A DNA stretch of 64,000 bases from Solea solea (lineage: Eukaryota; Chordata; Actinopteri; Pleuronectiformes; Soleidae), in contig NC_081146.1 in assembly GCF_958295425.1 (NCBI RefSeq), positions 27,741,667 through 27,805,666 on the forward strand. The letters are read 5' to 3'. The notes beneath the pieces were generated by a model. The model did not search any database and had not been told where the DNA came from. It worked only from the letters and a program-made list of their open reading frames with translations. The position numbers and the translations under genes are program-made. Shown piece after piece: positions 1 through 11,399 of the stretch. The stretch's first letter is position 1; every line of letters begins with the position of its first letter.

Positions 1-590
1 CACCTGGTCCTGGTTTTATAGGTTTTCACAACAAACTAGAATATGAGCAGCAACAGTTTGAGTGTTTGTTGTGGTTTGTGTTCCATGACTTTAAGCTTCA
101 CATAGCAGAGTTACACACAGATATCACTGGGAAACGTGAAATGTCACTGAATTCAATTGAAAGTTGCTGGATTTTTGTTTGACCTGTGATATACAGCTCA
201 TGGACACCATGGGGGTAAATTAAAGGCCATCAAAGGGCAAATCAATAAGCTTTAATCTCACACTCCACAGAGTCAAAACACTTTTAAAATAAGAGAGAAC
301 CCATCATACTTTTTATTCAATCTAGGCTGATGTAATTTACCAAAACATTTTTATGCTCAAATGTGACACATTTTGTAATAATCTCTGCAGATTAATCATT
401 GAATGCTCCTTCAATAGTCTCCCCTGTCCAAAGTACAATAAATGAATTCACGTCAACGTTCCACCTTTGTTGCAAATGTTTAAGTTTCATATTCTTCCAC
501 AGATTAATTATGTCACTCCAAAAACATCTCTTATTCCTCAGATAAACAAAATAAACAAAGAAAAAGACCATTCATGTTCAAAGGGTAACT
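1..590. other. Intronic DNA with no recognised feature
   Basis: AT-rich sequence downstream of the last visible gabbr1 exon. No exon, open frame or clear repeat was recognised on either strand. Confidence 0.5.
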
Positions 591-1545
591 ACACCCACTC
601 TTCTGAGGACAACCAAGAGACATAGTCTTTCCAGCGAGTCCTGGGTCTTCCCCGGGACCTCATCCCGTCACCATGAGCCCACATTACTGATCTGTCTGTT
701 GATCTCCCGCTCTATTCTTCCCTCACTCGTGAACAAGACCCAAGACCCTTTTCCAGTTTAGGACCATGGTCTCGGATTTGGAGGTGCTGATTCTCATCCC
801 AATGTCCATGTGATGTTGCAGAGGCGTGTCAACAAGACAGTCCTACAACATCCAGAGCCTTAAGCAACTCCAGGCAGATCTCATCCACCCCCGGGCCCCT
901 GCCACTGAGGAGCTTTTTAACCACCTCAGTAACCTCAGTCCCAGAGACAGGAGATCCCACCCCTCAGTCCCCAGACCCTGCTTTCTCAATTGAAGGCGTG
1001 TCAGTGGGATCTTTGAAGTACTCCCACCACCGTCCCACATGTCCCAAGTCAAGGTCAGCAGCCCCCCCATCTCCACTGTACAGTTTTCTCCTCCTGAGTC
1101 GCCGGATCGTTGACCAGAACCTCCTCGAAGCTGTCCAGAAATTGTTTTCCATGGTCTCACCAAACTCCTCCCATATCCGAGTTTCTGCCTTAGCGACCGC
1201 CAAAGCTACATGTCGCTTGGCCTGCTGGTATCTGTCATCTGCCTCTGGAGCCACACAGGCCAACTAGCATAAGAGCATCCCTTACAGCCGGAGTCCACCA
1301 ACAGGTTCGGGTGTTACCACCACGACAGGCACCAACCGCCCTACAGCCACAGCTCCAGTCAGCCACCTCAACAATGGAGGCACCAAGCCCGGCCCATTCA
1401 GACTCAATGTGTCCCGCCTCCCTCAGGACGTGGTTGAAGTTCTGCCGGAGGCGGGAGTTGAAGGTCTTTCTGACAGGACTCCAGCAGACGTTCCCTTCAG
1501 GCGTCAGGTTTAGTTTGGGTTTGGACAAAAACTACACGTGTCGGG
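590..1545 (-). mobile_element. Degenerate LINE fragment (first of two related copies)
   Basis: Minus-strand frames read fragments of a fish non-LTR retrotransposon polyprotein: RYQQAKRHVALAVAKAETR, WEEFGETMENNFWTASRRFW and VVKKLLSGRGPGVDEICLEL. These are the region between endonuclease and reverse transcriptase. The frame is broken by stops and shifts, and the part after VDEICLELLKALDV is deleted, jumping to a 3' segment. The same element occurs in opposite orientation at 14.7-15.2 kb. Confidence 0.7.
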
Positions 1546-2231
1546 TTTGGTCAATATTCTCTCATGCTCGCTCGAGTTTGGACAGAAAGTGGAGCACAGA
1601 AATCTATCAATTGTCACTTTGTGTATAGAGACGTTCTATTTTGTTGTGTGTTTGTTATTGTTGTGTAGATTGTATGTCAGGAAAACAAGAAGGCTCATCT
1701 GGAGAGGTTTTATCCAGAGGACAATAACACACACATGTTTTTATATTCAAGCTACTTACACTTTGCAAAGATGATCACGTTATGGCCGTCATAAACAACC
1801 ATCTACATATAAACCACGTTGTTGCATCAAAGTATTCTAAATGTTTATCTAGTAGCTAGCAGCTACTTCCATGAGGGCAGTGGGGGCTTTTAAAACTCCA
1901 GAGCTGGCCAATCAAAGCTGAGCTGCTGCCCCTGTTTGATTACTGTGCATTTTCTGTGCCAACAGTTTAACACAAGTTGACATTAAGAGTGTAGGCAGCT
2001 CATTTTGGGGCGAGTGTCAGCATCCAAATTGGTGGCTACATCCAAAACCAGCGGTTAAAGGAAAATCTGGCATAATTACATGTCATTAAGACAAAGCTAA
2101 ATTAAGGCACACAGAGGAGGTTTAATGTCAAAGCACAAACATGTGGTTCTGTTGACTCACAGCATGACAAACAGGATGTGAACACAGACACAGGAAGCTG
2201 GCCGAGGACCATGTCATGAAATCCATCTTAC
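1545..2231. other. Intronic DNA with no recognised feature
   Basis: No exon or clear repeat seen. Searched by eye for the next gabbr1 exon (linker and first transmembrane helix) without success. Confidence 0.5.
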
Positions 2232-2309
2232 CTATCCAGACATCATTTCCAAACCAGGAGAGGTTCTTCTGAGAGCTGTCGTAGTAACCAATCTTCTTAT
2301 AACTGCCTC
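2232..2309 (-). CDS. gabbr1: gabbr1 coding exon 14 (last one in the window)
   Basis: Encodes [20 protein letters not shown] and GNDVWIG with split glycine codons at both ends (78 nt). It matches mammalian [19 protein letters not shown] and KWIG, the end of the Venus-flytrap domain just before the linker to transmembrane helix 1. The acceptor lies about 60 bp from an AT-rich tandem array that fills the upstream intron. No continuation (the expected TLVIKTFRFLS-type segment) is visible between base 1 and 2231, so the membrane domain lies outside the window. Confidence 0.94.
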   Translation of the reverse strand, partial: EAVIRRLVTTTALRRTSPGLEMMSG

Positions 2310-2371
2310 CTAGAGGTTTACGAAAGAAAGACACTTTAATTAGCATTAGCACTTATATCATTCATTTTGCC

Positions 2372-3075
2372 CCTGTTCATATTACATATATATATATACA
2401 CACATATATATGTATATACTGTATGTATATATATATATATATACACACACACATATATACATATATGTGTGTATATATATATATATACACATATATATGT
2501 ATATACTGTATGTATATATATATACACACACATATATACACATATATATGTGTATATACGTATAAATATATACACACATGTATATATATACACATATATG
2601 TGTATATATATACACATACATATATATACACACACATATATACATATATGTATATATATATACAGTATATACTGCCTATACTCTATACAGTATATATATA
2701 CATACATACACAGTATATACATATACTGTATATATATACACATATATACAGTATATACTGCCTATACTCTATACAGTATATATATACATATATACACAGT
2801 ATATACATATACTGTATATATATATATATATACATACACATATATACAGTATATACTGCCTATACTCTATACAGTATATATATACATATATACACAGTAT
2901 ATACATATACTGTATATATATATATACATATATACAGTATATACTGCCTATACTCTATACAGTATATATATACATATATACACAGTATATACATATACTG
3001 TATATATATATATATATACATATATACAGTATATACTGCCTATACTCTATACAGTATACATATATATATACACAC
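2372..3075. repeat. AT-rich ATAC/GTAT array with roughly 90-bp higher-order units
   Basis: The left half is a (TA)n/(CA)n mixture. From about 2665 the motif ACTGCCTATACTCTATACAG recurs five times at spacings of about 87-98 bp, separated by self-complementary ATATAC/GTATAT stretches such as CAGTATATACTG. It fills the intron up to 60 bp from the acceptor of exon 14. Long open frames here (rich in Tyr and Ile) are a composition artefact. Confidence 0.9.
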
Positions 3076-3603
3076 AACAACATTAACCTATTTTCTGTAA
3101 TGAATGTGCTTTCATAATAATAAATGTGTGGGTAAGCACAAAAATGGACAGATAAAAGGATTGGGGGATGGAAATGTGCATAAAGAAGGACAAACAAAGG
3201 GCAGAAGAAGAAGAAAGGAAAGAAAAAAATGGGTCTTATGTGGCAGTCTAGACCAAGAATACTGATGAGGTCCCACAGTGATTCAAGGATTCAAGTCAGG
3301 TCGTCTCATTGTGGACGTCAATTTACCTCGACACCACAACAGGAAATATGAGACGGAGTGTGAAATGGATCGAGGAGGCGGGATTATAGATTCTCATCCT
3401 TTAGGATGCCAAAGAGAACAGAGGTAGAAAAGAATCCTCAACCTTATTCTATGCAGAGAATTAGTTAAGTTAAGTAACAAATGGTGACAAATAGAATGCC
3501 ATGAACAGCTTAAGACAAAGGCATGTGTCCAATTAGAGTGAAGCCGTGAATCAACAAGTTCCTGCATCAAGATCAAATACATGTGCAATTATAGGACAGT
3601 GAA

Positions 3604-3605
<2 letters not shown>

Positions 3606-3639
<34 letters not shown>
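3606..3639. repeat. (CA)n microsatellite
   Basis: About 17 uninterrupted AC dinucleotides, 80 bp downstream (sense strand) of exon 13. Confidence 0.95.
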
Positions 3640-3717
3640 CCAGAGCAGAGGTGTTAAAAAAGTGCAGAATGAGTGACACTCAGTGTTCAGAGCAGACACT
3701 GCAGGGTGTTTTTTTAC

Positions 3718-3781
3718 CTTGCAGTTGTTCGATAAGAGTCATCGCCATCCTGGAACCCTGGGCATCAAACACCACGTGACC
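3718..3781 (-). CDS. gabbr1: gabbr1 coding exon 13
   Basis: Encodes GHVVFDAQGSRMAMTLIEQL plus Q and the first base of a glycine codon; 64 nt, phase 0 in, phase 1 out. It matches mammalian [21 protein letters not shown]. It forms the late beta strands of the ligand-binding domain. Only the flanking residues S/Q and W/M differ. Confidence 0.94.
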
Positions 3782-4054
3782 CTGAGACACAGACAGGAGG
3801 AAGTAATGATACTATAATTATACATGTTTGCATTCTTGACAAGAGCTCAATGTAGAAAAACCTAAATACAGCCTGTGACATTAGCTTAGCACAAAGACTG
3901 GAAACAGATGGAATTAGCCTGGCTCTCATTCACGGTACATGTACATGGTGGATGAAACAAGGAAACACTGCATTGTGGCGTTGCTGCTTCAGACGTTGAG
4001 GAATGTCTCCGAGCAACAGTGTGAGCATTGGCCACTACAACAGAGCTCTGAAAG

Positions 4055-4172
4055 GTTCTTGTGTCCTGTGTCCTGTGTCCTGTGTCTTGTGTCCTGTGTC
4101 TTGTGTCCTGTGTCTTGTGTCTTGTGTCTTGTGTCTTGTGTCCTGTGTCTTGAGTCTTGTGTCTTGTGTCCA
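4055..4172. repeat. 7-bp tandem repeat (GTGTCYT)
   Basis: About sixteen copies of a heptamer alternating tgtcctg and tgtcttg. Open frames across it are artefacts of the repeat. Confidence 0.9.
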
Positions 4173-4273
4173 TCACTTTAACATCACAGACTGTTGCTGC
4201 ATAATTGTCCATGAAAGAAACTCAGATAACCTCTGAAAGCAGCTAGCTCCGCCTAGTGAGTGGGCTGAGAGTT

Positions 4274-4340
4274 AAGAGAGTGAAGCAGTGAGGAGGTGTG
4301 GTCTGGTAATGACCACGCCTCCTCACTGCTTCACTCTCTT
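4274..4340. repeat. 30-bp inverted repeat with 7-bp loop (hairpin)
   Basis: Arms 4274-4303 and 4311-4340 are reverse complements at 29 of 30 positions, around the loop TGGTAAT. The single difference is a G-U wobble if plus-strand RNA is made and a C-A mismatch in minus-strand (gabbr1 sense) RNA. Complementarity ends sharply at both outer edges. It lies in the intron between gabbr1 exons 12 and 13. Confidence 0.92.
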
Positions 4341-5149
4341 CCAGGGCCCAGGTGATGTTATGTGATGGATCTGAATAGATCAGTTTATTTTTGAGTCTGC
4401 TTCTGTGTTTTCTCTGCACTGATGTCTCACGTTTGCTCATTGTGTTAACTGTGGTTTCTCTTCTCTCGATAATATTGGAAACCTTACAGTCCTTGAGATT
4501 ATGTATTTTGTGATTTGACACCCATGTGAAAGCGGCCCCTCAGCCAAATAACACTAGTTATTATGTGATGTCTTTATAGGGCCCTTTAGACTATGTTATC
4601 CACCCCTAATATCTTAACGGGGCCCTCAGGCTTGTCTGTGCCCCGGGGCCCCTCTGGCTCATAATCCATCCTAGGATGCAAGCATGGAGTAAAATGTGAA
4701 TGCAGTAGCTGGTGTTTGAACAGAGACATTTGAATACTTTATACTATCCTGTGAACACTTGATCAATAAACAACATGATAACACGGGTTTACACTTCTAA
4801 AACAGTGGCTTTGTTGCCAGCTGTCCTAACTAACGTGTCACTGTGCAGCCTTGTATACTATTGTTTGAGCTTGAGTTTTCAGTCGGCGCAGCATGTGTGA
4901 CCTCTCTGCTGCTACTAAAGTGAGCAGAACTTTTTAATTGAATAAAAATGGAATCTTTTTATACATGTGTTCATGTCACATTCTCATATTTTGCACCGCA
5001 TTGTAGAGACTGGTTTTCATAAGTATTATAATCCATCAGCAATAATCACATCACTGTGGATCAAATCTATCTCCCTGTTTGGGAATGAGGCAGCAGAGAC
5101 TTTCATCAAGGCGAGAAACGATCAGACGCAGTGGATTCCTCTCACTCAC

Positions 5150-5395
5150 CGAAACACCTTCAAAGGAGCTTGTGTTGAGGGCTCTGTAGATCTCTGAGGT
5201 GATGTCATGGTTGTTATAATTGAAGTCTTCCAGACGCCGGCCCTTGGCCTTCAGAGGGGCCACCGTCTTATTGAGGGCCAGGGCCAGAGCCCACACTGCG
5301 TCGTAGGCTAGAGGAGCCTCCTGAAAGCCTCCAGTCTCCTCAGGGTTCTTTCCTCCCAGAAGAGACATCAAGGAGGCAATAAACTCTTGTGATGT
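5150..5395 (-). CDS. gabbr1: gabbr1 coding exon 12 (lobe 2, acidic ligand-binding loop)
   Basis: Encodes [20 protein letters not shown], then [60 protein letters not shown] and VS: 82 codons, phase 0 at both ends, donor GTGAGT. The glutamate of FQEAP corresponds to mammalian Glu349 (1b numbering), the residue that binds the GABA amino group; the nearby aspartate of AYDA is also conserved. The loop after LNKT differs in sequence from mammals, where it is glycine-rich. An NTS and an NKT sequon are present. Confidence 0.97.
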
Positions 5396-5399
5396 CTAA

Positions 5400-6190
5400 A
5401 AGAAATAGAACAGAAATGACAGTGAAGCAGTGAAGTCAGACTCAGACCAACACAGTTCACACTGATGCTGTAACTTTGCTCCATGGTTAGTTTCTAACTT
5501 CACCCTGTTTCTACTACCAGATAATTCCATGTGTTCAGCACGACACACCTTCAGAGTTACAGCTAACAACAAAAACATGAAAACACACAGAGCTTCCTGG
5601 AATCACTCTGGATCCAAACAAAATAGAAAAGCTGAAAGTTAGTGAGTGGATTTTTGAACATTAGGTTGTAAGACAGACCCCGGGAGTAGAGTGGATTCAA
5701 CGTTGTCAAATCAATGACATACTGTTCAAAACATGCATGTTAGTTACGTGTCCCAAACGCTCTCCCAGAACTACTTTTCTCGCCTCTGACCCAGGGTGAG
5801 ATGAGGGCGGAGCCTCGTGCATCCACCACTTAACTTAATCTGAACGATGGCTTTAACCATTTGCACAATTATGGGGACACACAGGACAGCATCCAAAACC
5901 AGACCCTGTTTTCCAGGTGTGAGCCGTGGCCAGAGAAAACACCACACAGGTAAAAGCAATCATCACCTCTCTCATGCCCACACAAGCACAACTCGTCTTC
6001 AAACTGGTGAGAGTCCTTAAGAGGACCACAGAGAACACAACACCTGACCCTGACTACATCAGTCCTGAAGGGCGAGCTGAGTACACAGGGGTCAGAAGGT
6101 CGAATGACAGGAGAGACAGAGACAAAGAGACGGTTTAAGATCAAAGAAAAGCATTCAATGACTGGAAGCTGCAAAGCATAAGTGAGGGTC
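5400..6190. other. Intronic DNA with no recognised feature
   Basis: Part of the intron between exons 11 and 12. No conserved frame or clear repeat was recognised. Confidence 0.45.
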
Positions 6191-6194
6191 AGCT

Positions 6195-6275
6195 GAATCA
6201 TAAAGACATTCAGAATCATAAAGACATTCAGAATCATAAAGACATTCTGAATCATAAAGACATTCTGAATCAAAT
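6195..6275. repeat. 17-bp tandem repeat, about four copies
   Basis: Copies of AATCATAAAGACATTCAG and its CATTCTG variant follow each other directly. Confidence 0.9.
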
Positions 6276-6834
6276 AATCCCTATTATTCTCCCATTAAAT
6301 CATGACCTTTATTAGAGGTTCACGAAGCGTGGACTAACATTGATGAAGGTCATACACGCTTCACTGAAGCAATGACACGTGCTCTAATTCTCTGCAGTGG
6401 GAAAAACGTGAGGATGATTTTATTTTGACAATGATGAAGAAAGAGAAGCAATAACTATAATGAGATGAATGACATGAACCAAGAATGACATAAGTATATG
6501 TTTCTATTCTCTATAAAACTAGTGCTGGAATTAAAGGTAATGGCTGGGTTCAAAAGAGGAGATAAAACAAAGAAATAAAAGGCATTCATATTCATGGTGC
6601 ATGAATGAGCCTGCTTAATCTTTCTGTCAACCAACAAACTCTTTACCTAAACTAATGCAATCCATGGAAGACTTGAGGCAATTATCAGGAAACACAAGCG
6701 CTTAAATACAATTACAACTCACCAGCACAGATTACAACATACAGTATGTGTGAGTTATAATAGCAAAGGATCTCACGGAACCACTAGAACCAAATGACTC
6801 AGCAAACCAATCAAGGAAGATAAAGTGAAATGGT

Positions 6835-7190
6835 AGAAAAGAGTCCAGGATAGATTCAATTCAAATGAATATCCAGAAAAAACCCAGCAACAATTTAAAG
6901 AATGGGACAACATCTTGTCCAGATGCATATGGAATTAGATTAAAGACTCTACAATTGACTAAAGGCAAAGGGGGGCGGGGCCTTCCCTCTCTCAGGGATT
7001 ACTATTGGGCAGTACAATTAAGGCCAATGATATGCTGGTGTAATCCCTCATATGACGCTCAGTGGAAAAGTATTGAAGAACAATTATAGCAGAGATCAGT
7101 CTGCAGACCTGATCTAAACTGTCCAAAAAGTTGACTTTTAACATTTGGAAAACACGTAGAATCCTTCAGTGATGATGTCAGTAATAAGAT
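6835..7190 (+). mobile_element. Short fragment of an L1/Tx1-like LINE ORF2 C-terminus
   Basis: Plus-strand frame reads KTLQLTKGKGGRGLPSLRDY then YWAVQLRPMICWCNPSYDAQ. This resembles the C-terminal part of fish and amphibian L1-like ORF2 (LPN-RDYYWAAQLRPLI-W). Only about 75 codons are left and upstream frames are broken, so it is a dead fragment. Confidence 0.6.
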
Positions 7191-7339
7191 CAAGTCTAAG
7201 ACTGAATCAAGTCCACAAACATAGGCTGAGGTATAATCTCAGGCCTGTATATATAATATATAATATATAATATATATAAGGGCTTATAAACATGAAAACA
7301 CCACGGGAAATGGAATAGATATAACAATATGAGCAAATC

Positions 7340-9285
7340 AATGGAAATAGAATAGAATAGAATAGCCTTTATTGTCGTTATTTTGTGGACAACGAAATTT
7401 GGGTGCCACTCCCTTGGTGCAAAATACAAATATATAAATAACAATTTTAAAAGAGAAATAAAAATATTAACAATAAGATAAGAATAAGAAATGTTATTTG
7501 CATTTTTCCAGAAACTATGACTATGTATACATTAACGTGAGATAACAAAATATAGCAGCAGATAACAAAATATAGCAGCAAGATAACAAATATAGCAGCA
7601 GAGAGAAGTGATTGTCCTGTTTTTGTGTAAACAAAGTGACTGAGCATCAGATTATTGCACTAGCATCAGATTATTGCACTATAAAAAAAATTGCTTTTGT
7701 TTATTTATTCAGTTCTGTGATGGCTCTGGGAAAGAAGCTATCCCTGAGCCTGTTTGTCCTGGTTCTGTGGGATCTGTACCGCCTGCCCGAGGGTAACAGG
7801 TGGAACAGGTAGTTAGCTGGGTGGAAGGAGTCCTTGATGATGTTTCCAGCTCTGCTTCGGTAGCGAGAGCTGGCAATAGTCTCCAGGTTAGGCAGAGAGC
7901 ACCCCGTGATCCTCTGGGCTGTGTTTATGATCCTCTGTAGCGCTCTCCTGTCTGCTGCAGAGCACCCTGCGAACCACGCTGTAATGCAGTACGTCAGGAT
8001 GCTCTCAATGGTGGCGTTGTAGAAGGTTACAAGCAGCCTCTCCTCCAGGTTGTTTCTCCTGAGCACTCTCAGGAAGTGGAGACGCTGCTGGGCCTTCTTT
8101 ACCACCGCCGTGGTGTTGACAGACCAGGAGAGGTTGTCAGATATCTGCACGCCCAGAAACCTGATGGAGTGGACTCTTTCCACTAAGTCCCCATTTATGT
8201 GCAGTGGGGTCGGGGCTGCTCTGCCCTTTCTGAAGTCCAGTATTATTTCTTTTGTTTTTGTGGTGTTCAGTTTGAGGTTATTAACTGAACACCACGCTGT
8301 TAGTCTGTTGACCTCATCTCTGTAGTCAGACTCGTCACCATCTGAAATGAGCCCGACTACGGTGGTATCATCCGCAAACTTTATGATGCTGTTAGAGAGA
8401 TGGGTCGGGGAGCAGTCGTGTGTGTAGAGAGTAAAGAGGAGGGGGCTCAATACACATCCTTGTGGGGAGCCGGTGCTGAGTGTGATGGTGCTGGAGAGGT
8501 GTGGACCAAGTCTGACTGACTGAGGACGATCTGACAGGAAGTCCTTAATCCAAAGGCAGGTTTGGTTGGAGAGACCCAGGTGTGAGAGCTTCTGCACCAG
8601 GATCTCCGGTAGGATGTGGTTGAAGGCTGAGCTGAAGTCCAGGAAGAGCATTCTGACATAGCTCCCCCGGTGCTCCAGGTGACTCAGCACGGCGTGGAGC
8701 GCTATAGTGATAGCGTCCTCCGTGGATCGGTTTGCCCTGTAGGCAAACTGGTGTGGGTCTAATGTGGGAGACAGACAGGCCCTGATGTGCTGGGAGACCA
8801 GCCTCTCAAAGCACTTCATGACTAAAGGCGTAAGTGCAACAGGTCTGTAGTCGTTGAGGCTGTGCACTGCTGTCTTCTTGGGAACGGGAATTAATGTGGA
8901 AGTTTTGAGGCAGGGTGGGATGATGGCCTGCGCCAGGGACAGGTTGAATATGTTTGTGAAGACTCCAGTCAGTTGGTCGGCACAAGCTTTGAGTACCTTG
9001 CCGGGTATTCCATCGGGGCCAGCCGCCTTCCTGGGGTTCACAGTCCTCAGCACATGTCTCACTTCATGCTCCTGAAGTGTCATCATGCCAGTGCTGGGGA
9101 GGGGTGGGGGTGCTGTGGCTGCTGAGGCTGCTGAGGGCCTGTCTGTCTCAAAGCGGGCAAAGAAGCTGTTTAGTTCCTCTGCCAGCGAGGCATCAGTCCT
9201 AGCAGTCGCCTGGTTACTGCTTCTATAGTTTGTAATGTGATTTATTCCCTGTATGTATGAGCTCAGAGAGTTGGAGGGAATTTGG
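7340..9285 (-). mobile_element. 5'-truncated LINE (CR1/L2/Rex1-like clade) with open reverse-transcriptase frame
   Basis: A minus-strand frame stays open from about 9285 to a stop at 7701. It contains reverse-transcriptase signatures: RKAAGPDGIPGKVL, LFLDFSSAFNHILP (motif A), STGSPQGCVLSPLLF and FADDTTVVGL (the catalytic FADD). The C-terminus ends RLRDSFFPRAITELNK. A 3' untranslated part follows, with ACAATAAAGG and a (TATTC)n tail at 7340-7370. The endonuclease and ORF1 are missing, so it is a 5'-truncated insertion, as expected for target-primed reverse transcription. It lies in sense orientation in the intron between gabbr1 exons 11 and 12. Clade assignment is tentative. Confidence 0.85.
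7701..9086 (-). CDS. LINE reverse transcriptase, N-terminally truncated
   Basis: The 461-residue stretch from the first ATG is the RT and C-terminal portion of a non-LTR retrotransposon polyprotein; the frame is open for about 65 more codons upstream (including LAEELNSFFARFETDRP). RT motifs through the FADD box are intact and no stop or frameshift is visible, which suggests a fairly recent insertion. Without the endonuclease domain it cannot move by itself. It is not a host gene. Confidence 0.85.
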   Translation of the reverse strand: MMTLQEHEVRHVLRTVNPRKAAGPDGIPGKVLKACADQLTGVFTNIFNLSLAQAIIPPCLKTSTLIPVPKKTAVHSLNDYRPVALTPLVMKCFERLVSQHIRACLSPTLDPHQFAYRANRSTEDAITIALHAVLSHLEHRGSYVRMLFLDFSSAFNHILPEILVQKLSHLGLSNQTCLWIKDFLSDRPQSVRLGPHLSSTITLSTGSPQGCVLSPLLFTLYTHDCSPTHLSNSIIKFADDTTVVGLISDGDESDYRDEVNRLTAWCSVNNLKLNTTKTKEIILDFRKGRAAPTPLHINGDLVERVHSIRFLGVQISDNLSWSVNTTAVVKKAQQRLHFLRVLRRNNLEERLLVTFYNATIESILTYCITAWFAGCSAADRRALQRIINTAQRITGCSLPNLETIASSRYRSRAGNIIKDSFHPANYLFHLLPSGRRYRSHRTRTNRLRDSFFPRAITELNK

Positions 9286-9567
9286 TTGGAAAAGCATAAG
9301 ATAAGATATTTGATTACAGCATCCCAAAAATCTCACTATGATGGTAACGCCATGGAAATACAAAACAAACCATTATCATATTGTTGGGACTGTCATGTTA
9401 TTAAAACTTATTGGAAGTGAAAACATACGACAATAAAAGACCTTTTTGAAAGGAAGTTGCCTCTGGAATGCAAAATGTAACTTTGTGGACTCACGTGTGA
9501 AGGATGGACAAAGAAAGAGACACATGTCATCACTACAGTCATGGAAGTGTGTTTTCTGTGTTCCCAC

Positions 9568-9759
9568 CATGTTGGACACGCCGCGGACAGTCTCCGGGTT
9601 CAGCATAACAATCTCAGTGGTCACGTGTCCCTCCACAGCCTCCGTCATGTTCTCCACTGTACAGTTGATGGCCGGGTCTTTGATCTTGAACCAGTTGTCA
9701 GCGTACCAGCCAATCAGGAACCAGACGTACTTTTTCCCATAGAGCTTCTCCTTGAACAC
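9568..9759 (-). CDS. gabbr1: gabbr1 coding exon 11 (Venus-flytrap lobe 2)
   Basis: Encodes [20 protein letters not shown], then [40 protein letters not shown] and VSNM, 64 codons, phase 0 at both ends. The Trp of LIGW corresponds to Trp278 (1b numbering), a ligand contact. There are N-x-T sequons at NCT and NMT. The donor GTGGGA directly follows the ATG of VSNM, as shown by the exact join to TSQEF of exon 12. The following intron carries the large LINE insertion at 7.3-9.3 kb. Confidence 0.96.
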
Positions 9760-9855
9760 CTGCGACAAGAAGAGAACGGGAGAGGAGACTCAGCAGCAGC
9801 AGCTCGTTACAGAGCTCAGTTTTCAGGGATCAATCGAGCTGCACGTGCGACTCAC

Positions 9856-9921
9856 CTCACAAAACACCTTCCTGGCTTCAGTCTCATAAAAGAGTCCCAC
9901 AATGATCCTTGCATCCTGACG
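9856..9921 (-). CDS. gabbr1: gabbr1 coding exon 10
   Basis: Encodes [20 protein letters not shown] plus CE, 22 codons, phase 0 at both ends, identical in this stretch to the mammalian protein as remembered. The tyrosine of LFYET corresponds to Tyr250 (1b numbering), which contacts agonist in lobe 2, and the cysteine pairs with the one in exon 11. Only about 95 bp of intron separate it from exon 11. Confidence 0.96.
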
Positions 9922-10123
9922 CTGTGTCAAAACATGAAAACAAGGGTCCATCAGTAACAACACAATCACTCCTCCATAGCACAGCATGGTAAAGCACCTG
10001 CTGTTCACATATGGCTGTTCACGAGCTCCTCATTACAACGCTGCATTCATTTCACCTCTCTGCTAATGGCAGCGTGTGCAGCTGTGAGCTGGAGGAGAAA
10101 GAGAGGATTTTTAATCAAAGCAC

Positions 10124-10225
10124 CTTGAGGTTCTTGACAGCGACAGCCGGGTCGGTGAGGAAACTCTGGCGAACACTGATCTCGATTCCTGCCTCCTTCG
10201 TCCTCTCTTCCAGATCGTCCAGAGT
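10124..10225 (-). CDS. gabbr1: gabbr1 coding exon 9
   Basis: Encodes [20 protein letters not shown] and [14 protein letters not shown], 34 codons, phase 0 at both ends (acceptor TTGCAG, donor GTGCTT). It matches mammalian [20 protein letters not shown] and DPAVPVKNLK. It forms the end of lobe 1 and the crossing to lobe 2 of the flytrap. Confidence 0.95.
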
Positions 10226-10334
10226 CTGCAAGATGAAAGGGAAGGACAAGGGAGACAGACGGGGAGAAAAGGGGGGAGGTTAGAGAAGCACAGAGTGGTG
10301 GCAGCGTGAGATTATAAAAAAACAGTCTGCAAAA

Positions 10335-10358
10335 ACCATATGTGTGTGTGTGTGTGTG
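10335..10358. repeat. (TG)n microsatellite
   Basis: Short uninterrupted TG run in the intron upstream of exon 9. Confidence 0.9.
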
Positions 10359-10666
10359 TCTGAAGTGCATATTAGAAATGTCCAGCAGAGGTCAGACAGT
10401 GTGGAGCTGAACCATTAACAACGACTACAACATGGTAGATGGTACATTTTTACACAAAGAACACTGAACTGAAAAGACAGCATCATTAACCTCCATCACA
10501 GGAACTAAACAAAGTGTCACGGTATCAACTGCAGTGGTAATAATCAATAATCAATCAATAATTCTCACACACAATATTTCAACAAATGACTTCAAAACAA
10601 TCTCCATCAATCGCCAGGACAGCTGCCCTGAAGGTGCACGGCCTCGCCGGCTCCTGCAGCTGCTAC

Positions 10667-10667
<1 letters not shown>

Positions 10668-10701
<34 letters not shown>

Positions 10702-10795
10702 GCACACACGCGCACACACACACGCGCGCACACACAGACGCGCACGCACACACACACACACCCATACACACACACACACAGAGAGAGAGAGAGTC
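10668..10795. repeat. Compound (CA)n/(GA)n microsatellite
   Basis: About 110 bp of CA repeats with CGCACG interruptions, ending in a GA run. Confidence 0.92.
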
Positions 10796-10929
10796 TCTTC
10801 TGACAGGAAACTGTGTTCCAAACTGAATTATTAAAAAAGTGTGCTTAAACATTAGGTTTAAAATCATGTAAAATGAAAGTTAAATTACATGTCAAACGCC
10901 TTGTTTAACAAACATTTACTGCCCCCCCG

Positions 10930-11390
<461 letters not shown>

Positions 11391-11399
11391 TCAACCTCT

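Noticed and set aside
2336..3117. Tyr/Ile-rich frames of up to 239 codons on both strands
   Set aside because: Product of the ATAC/GTAT microsatellite, not a protein.
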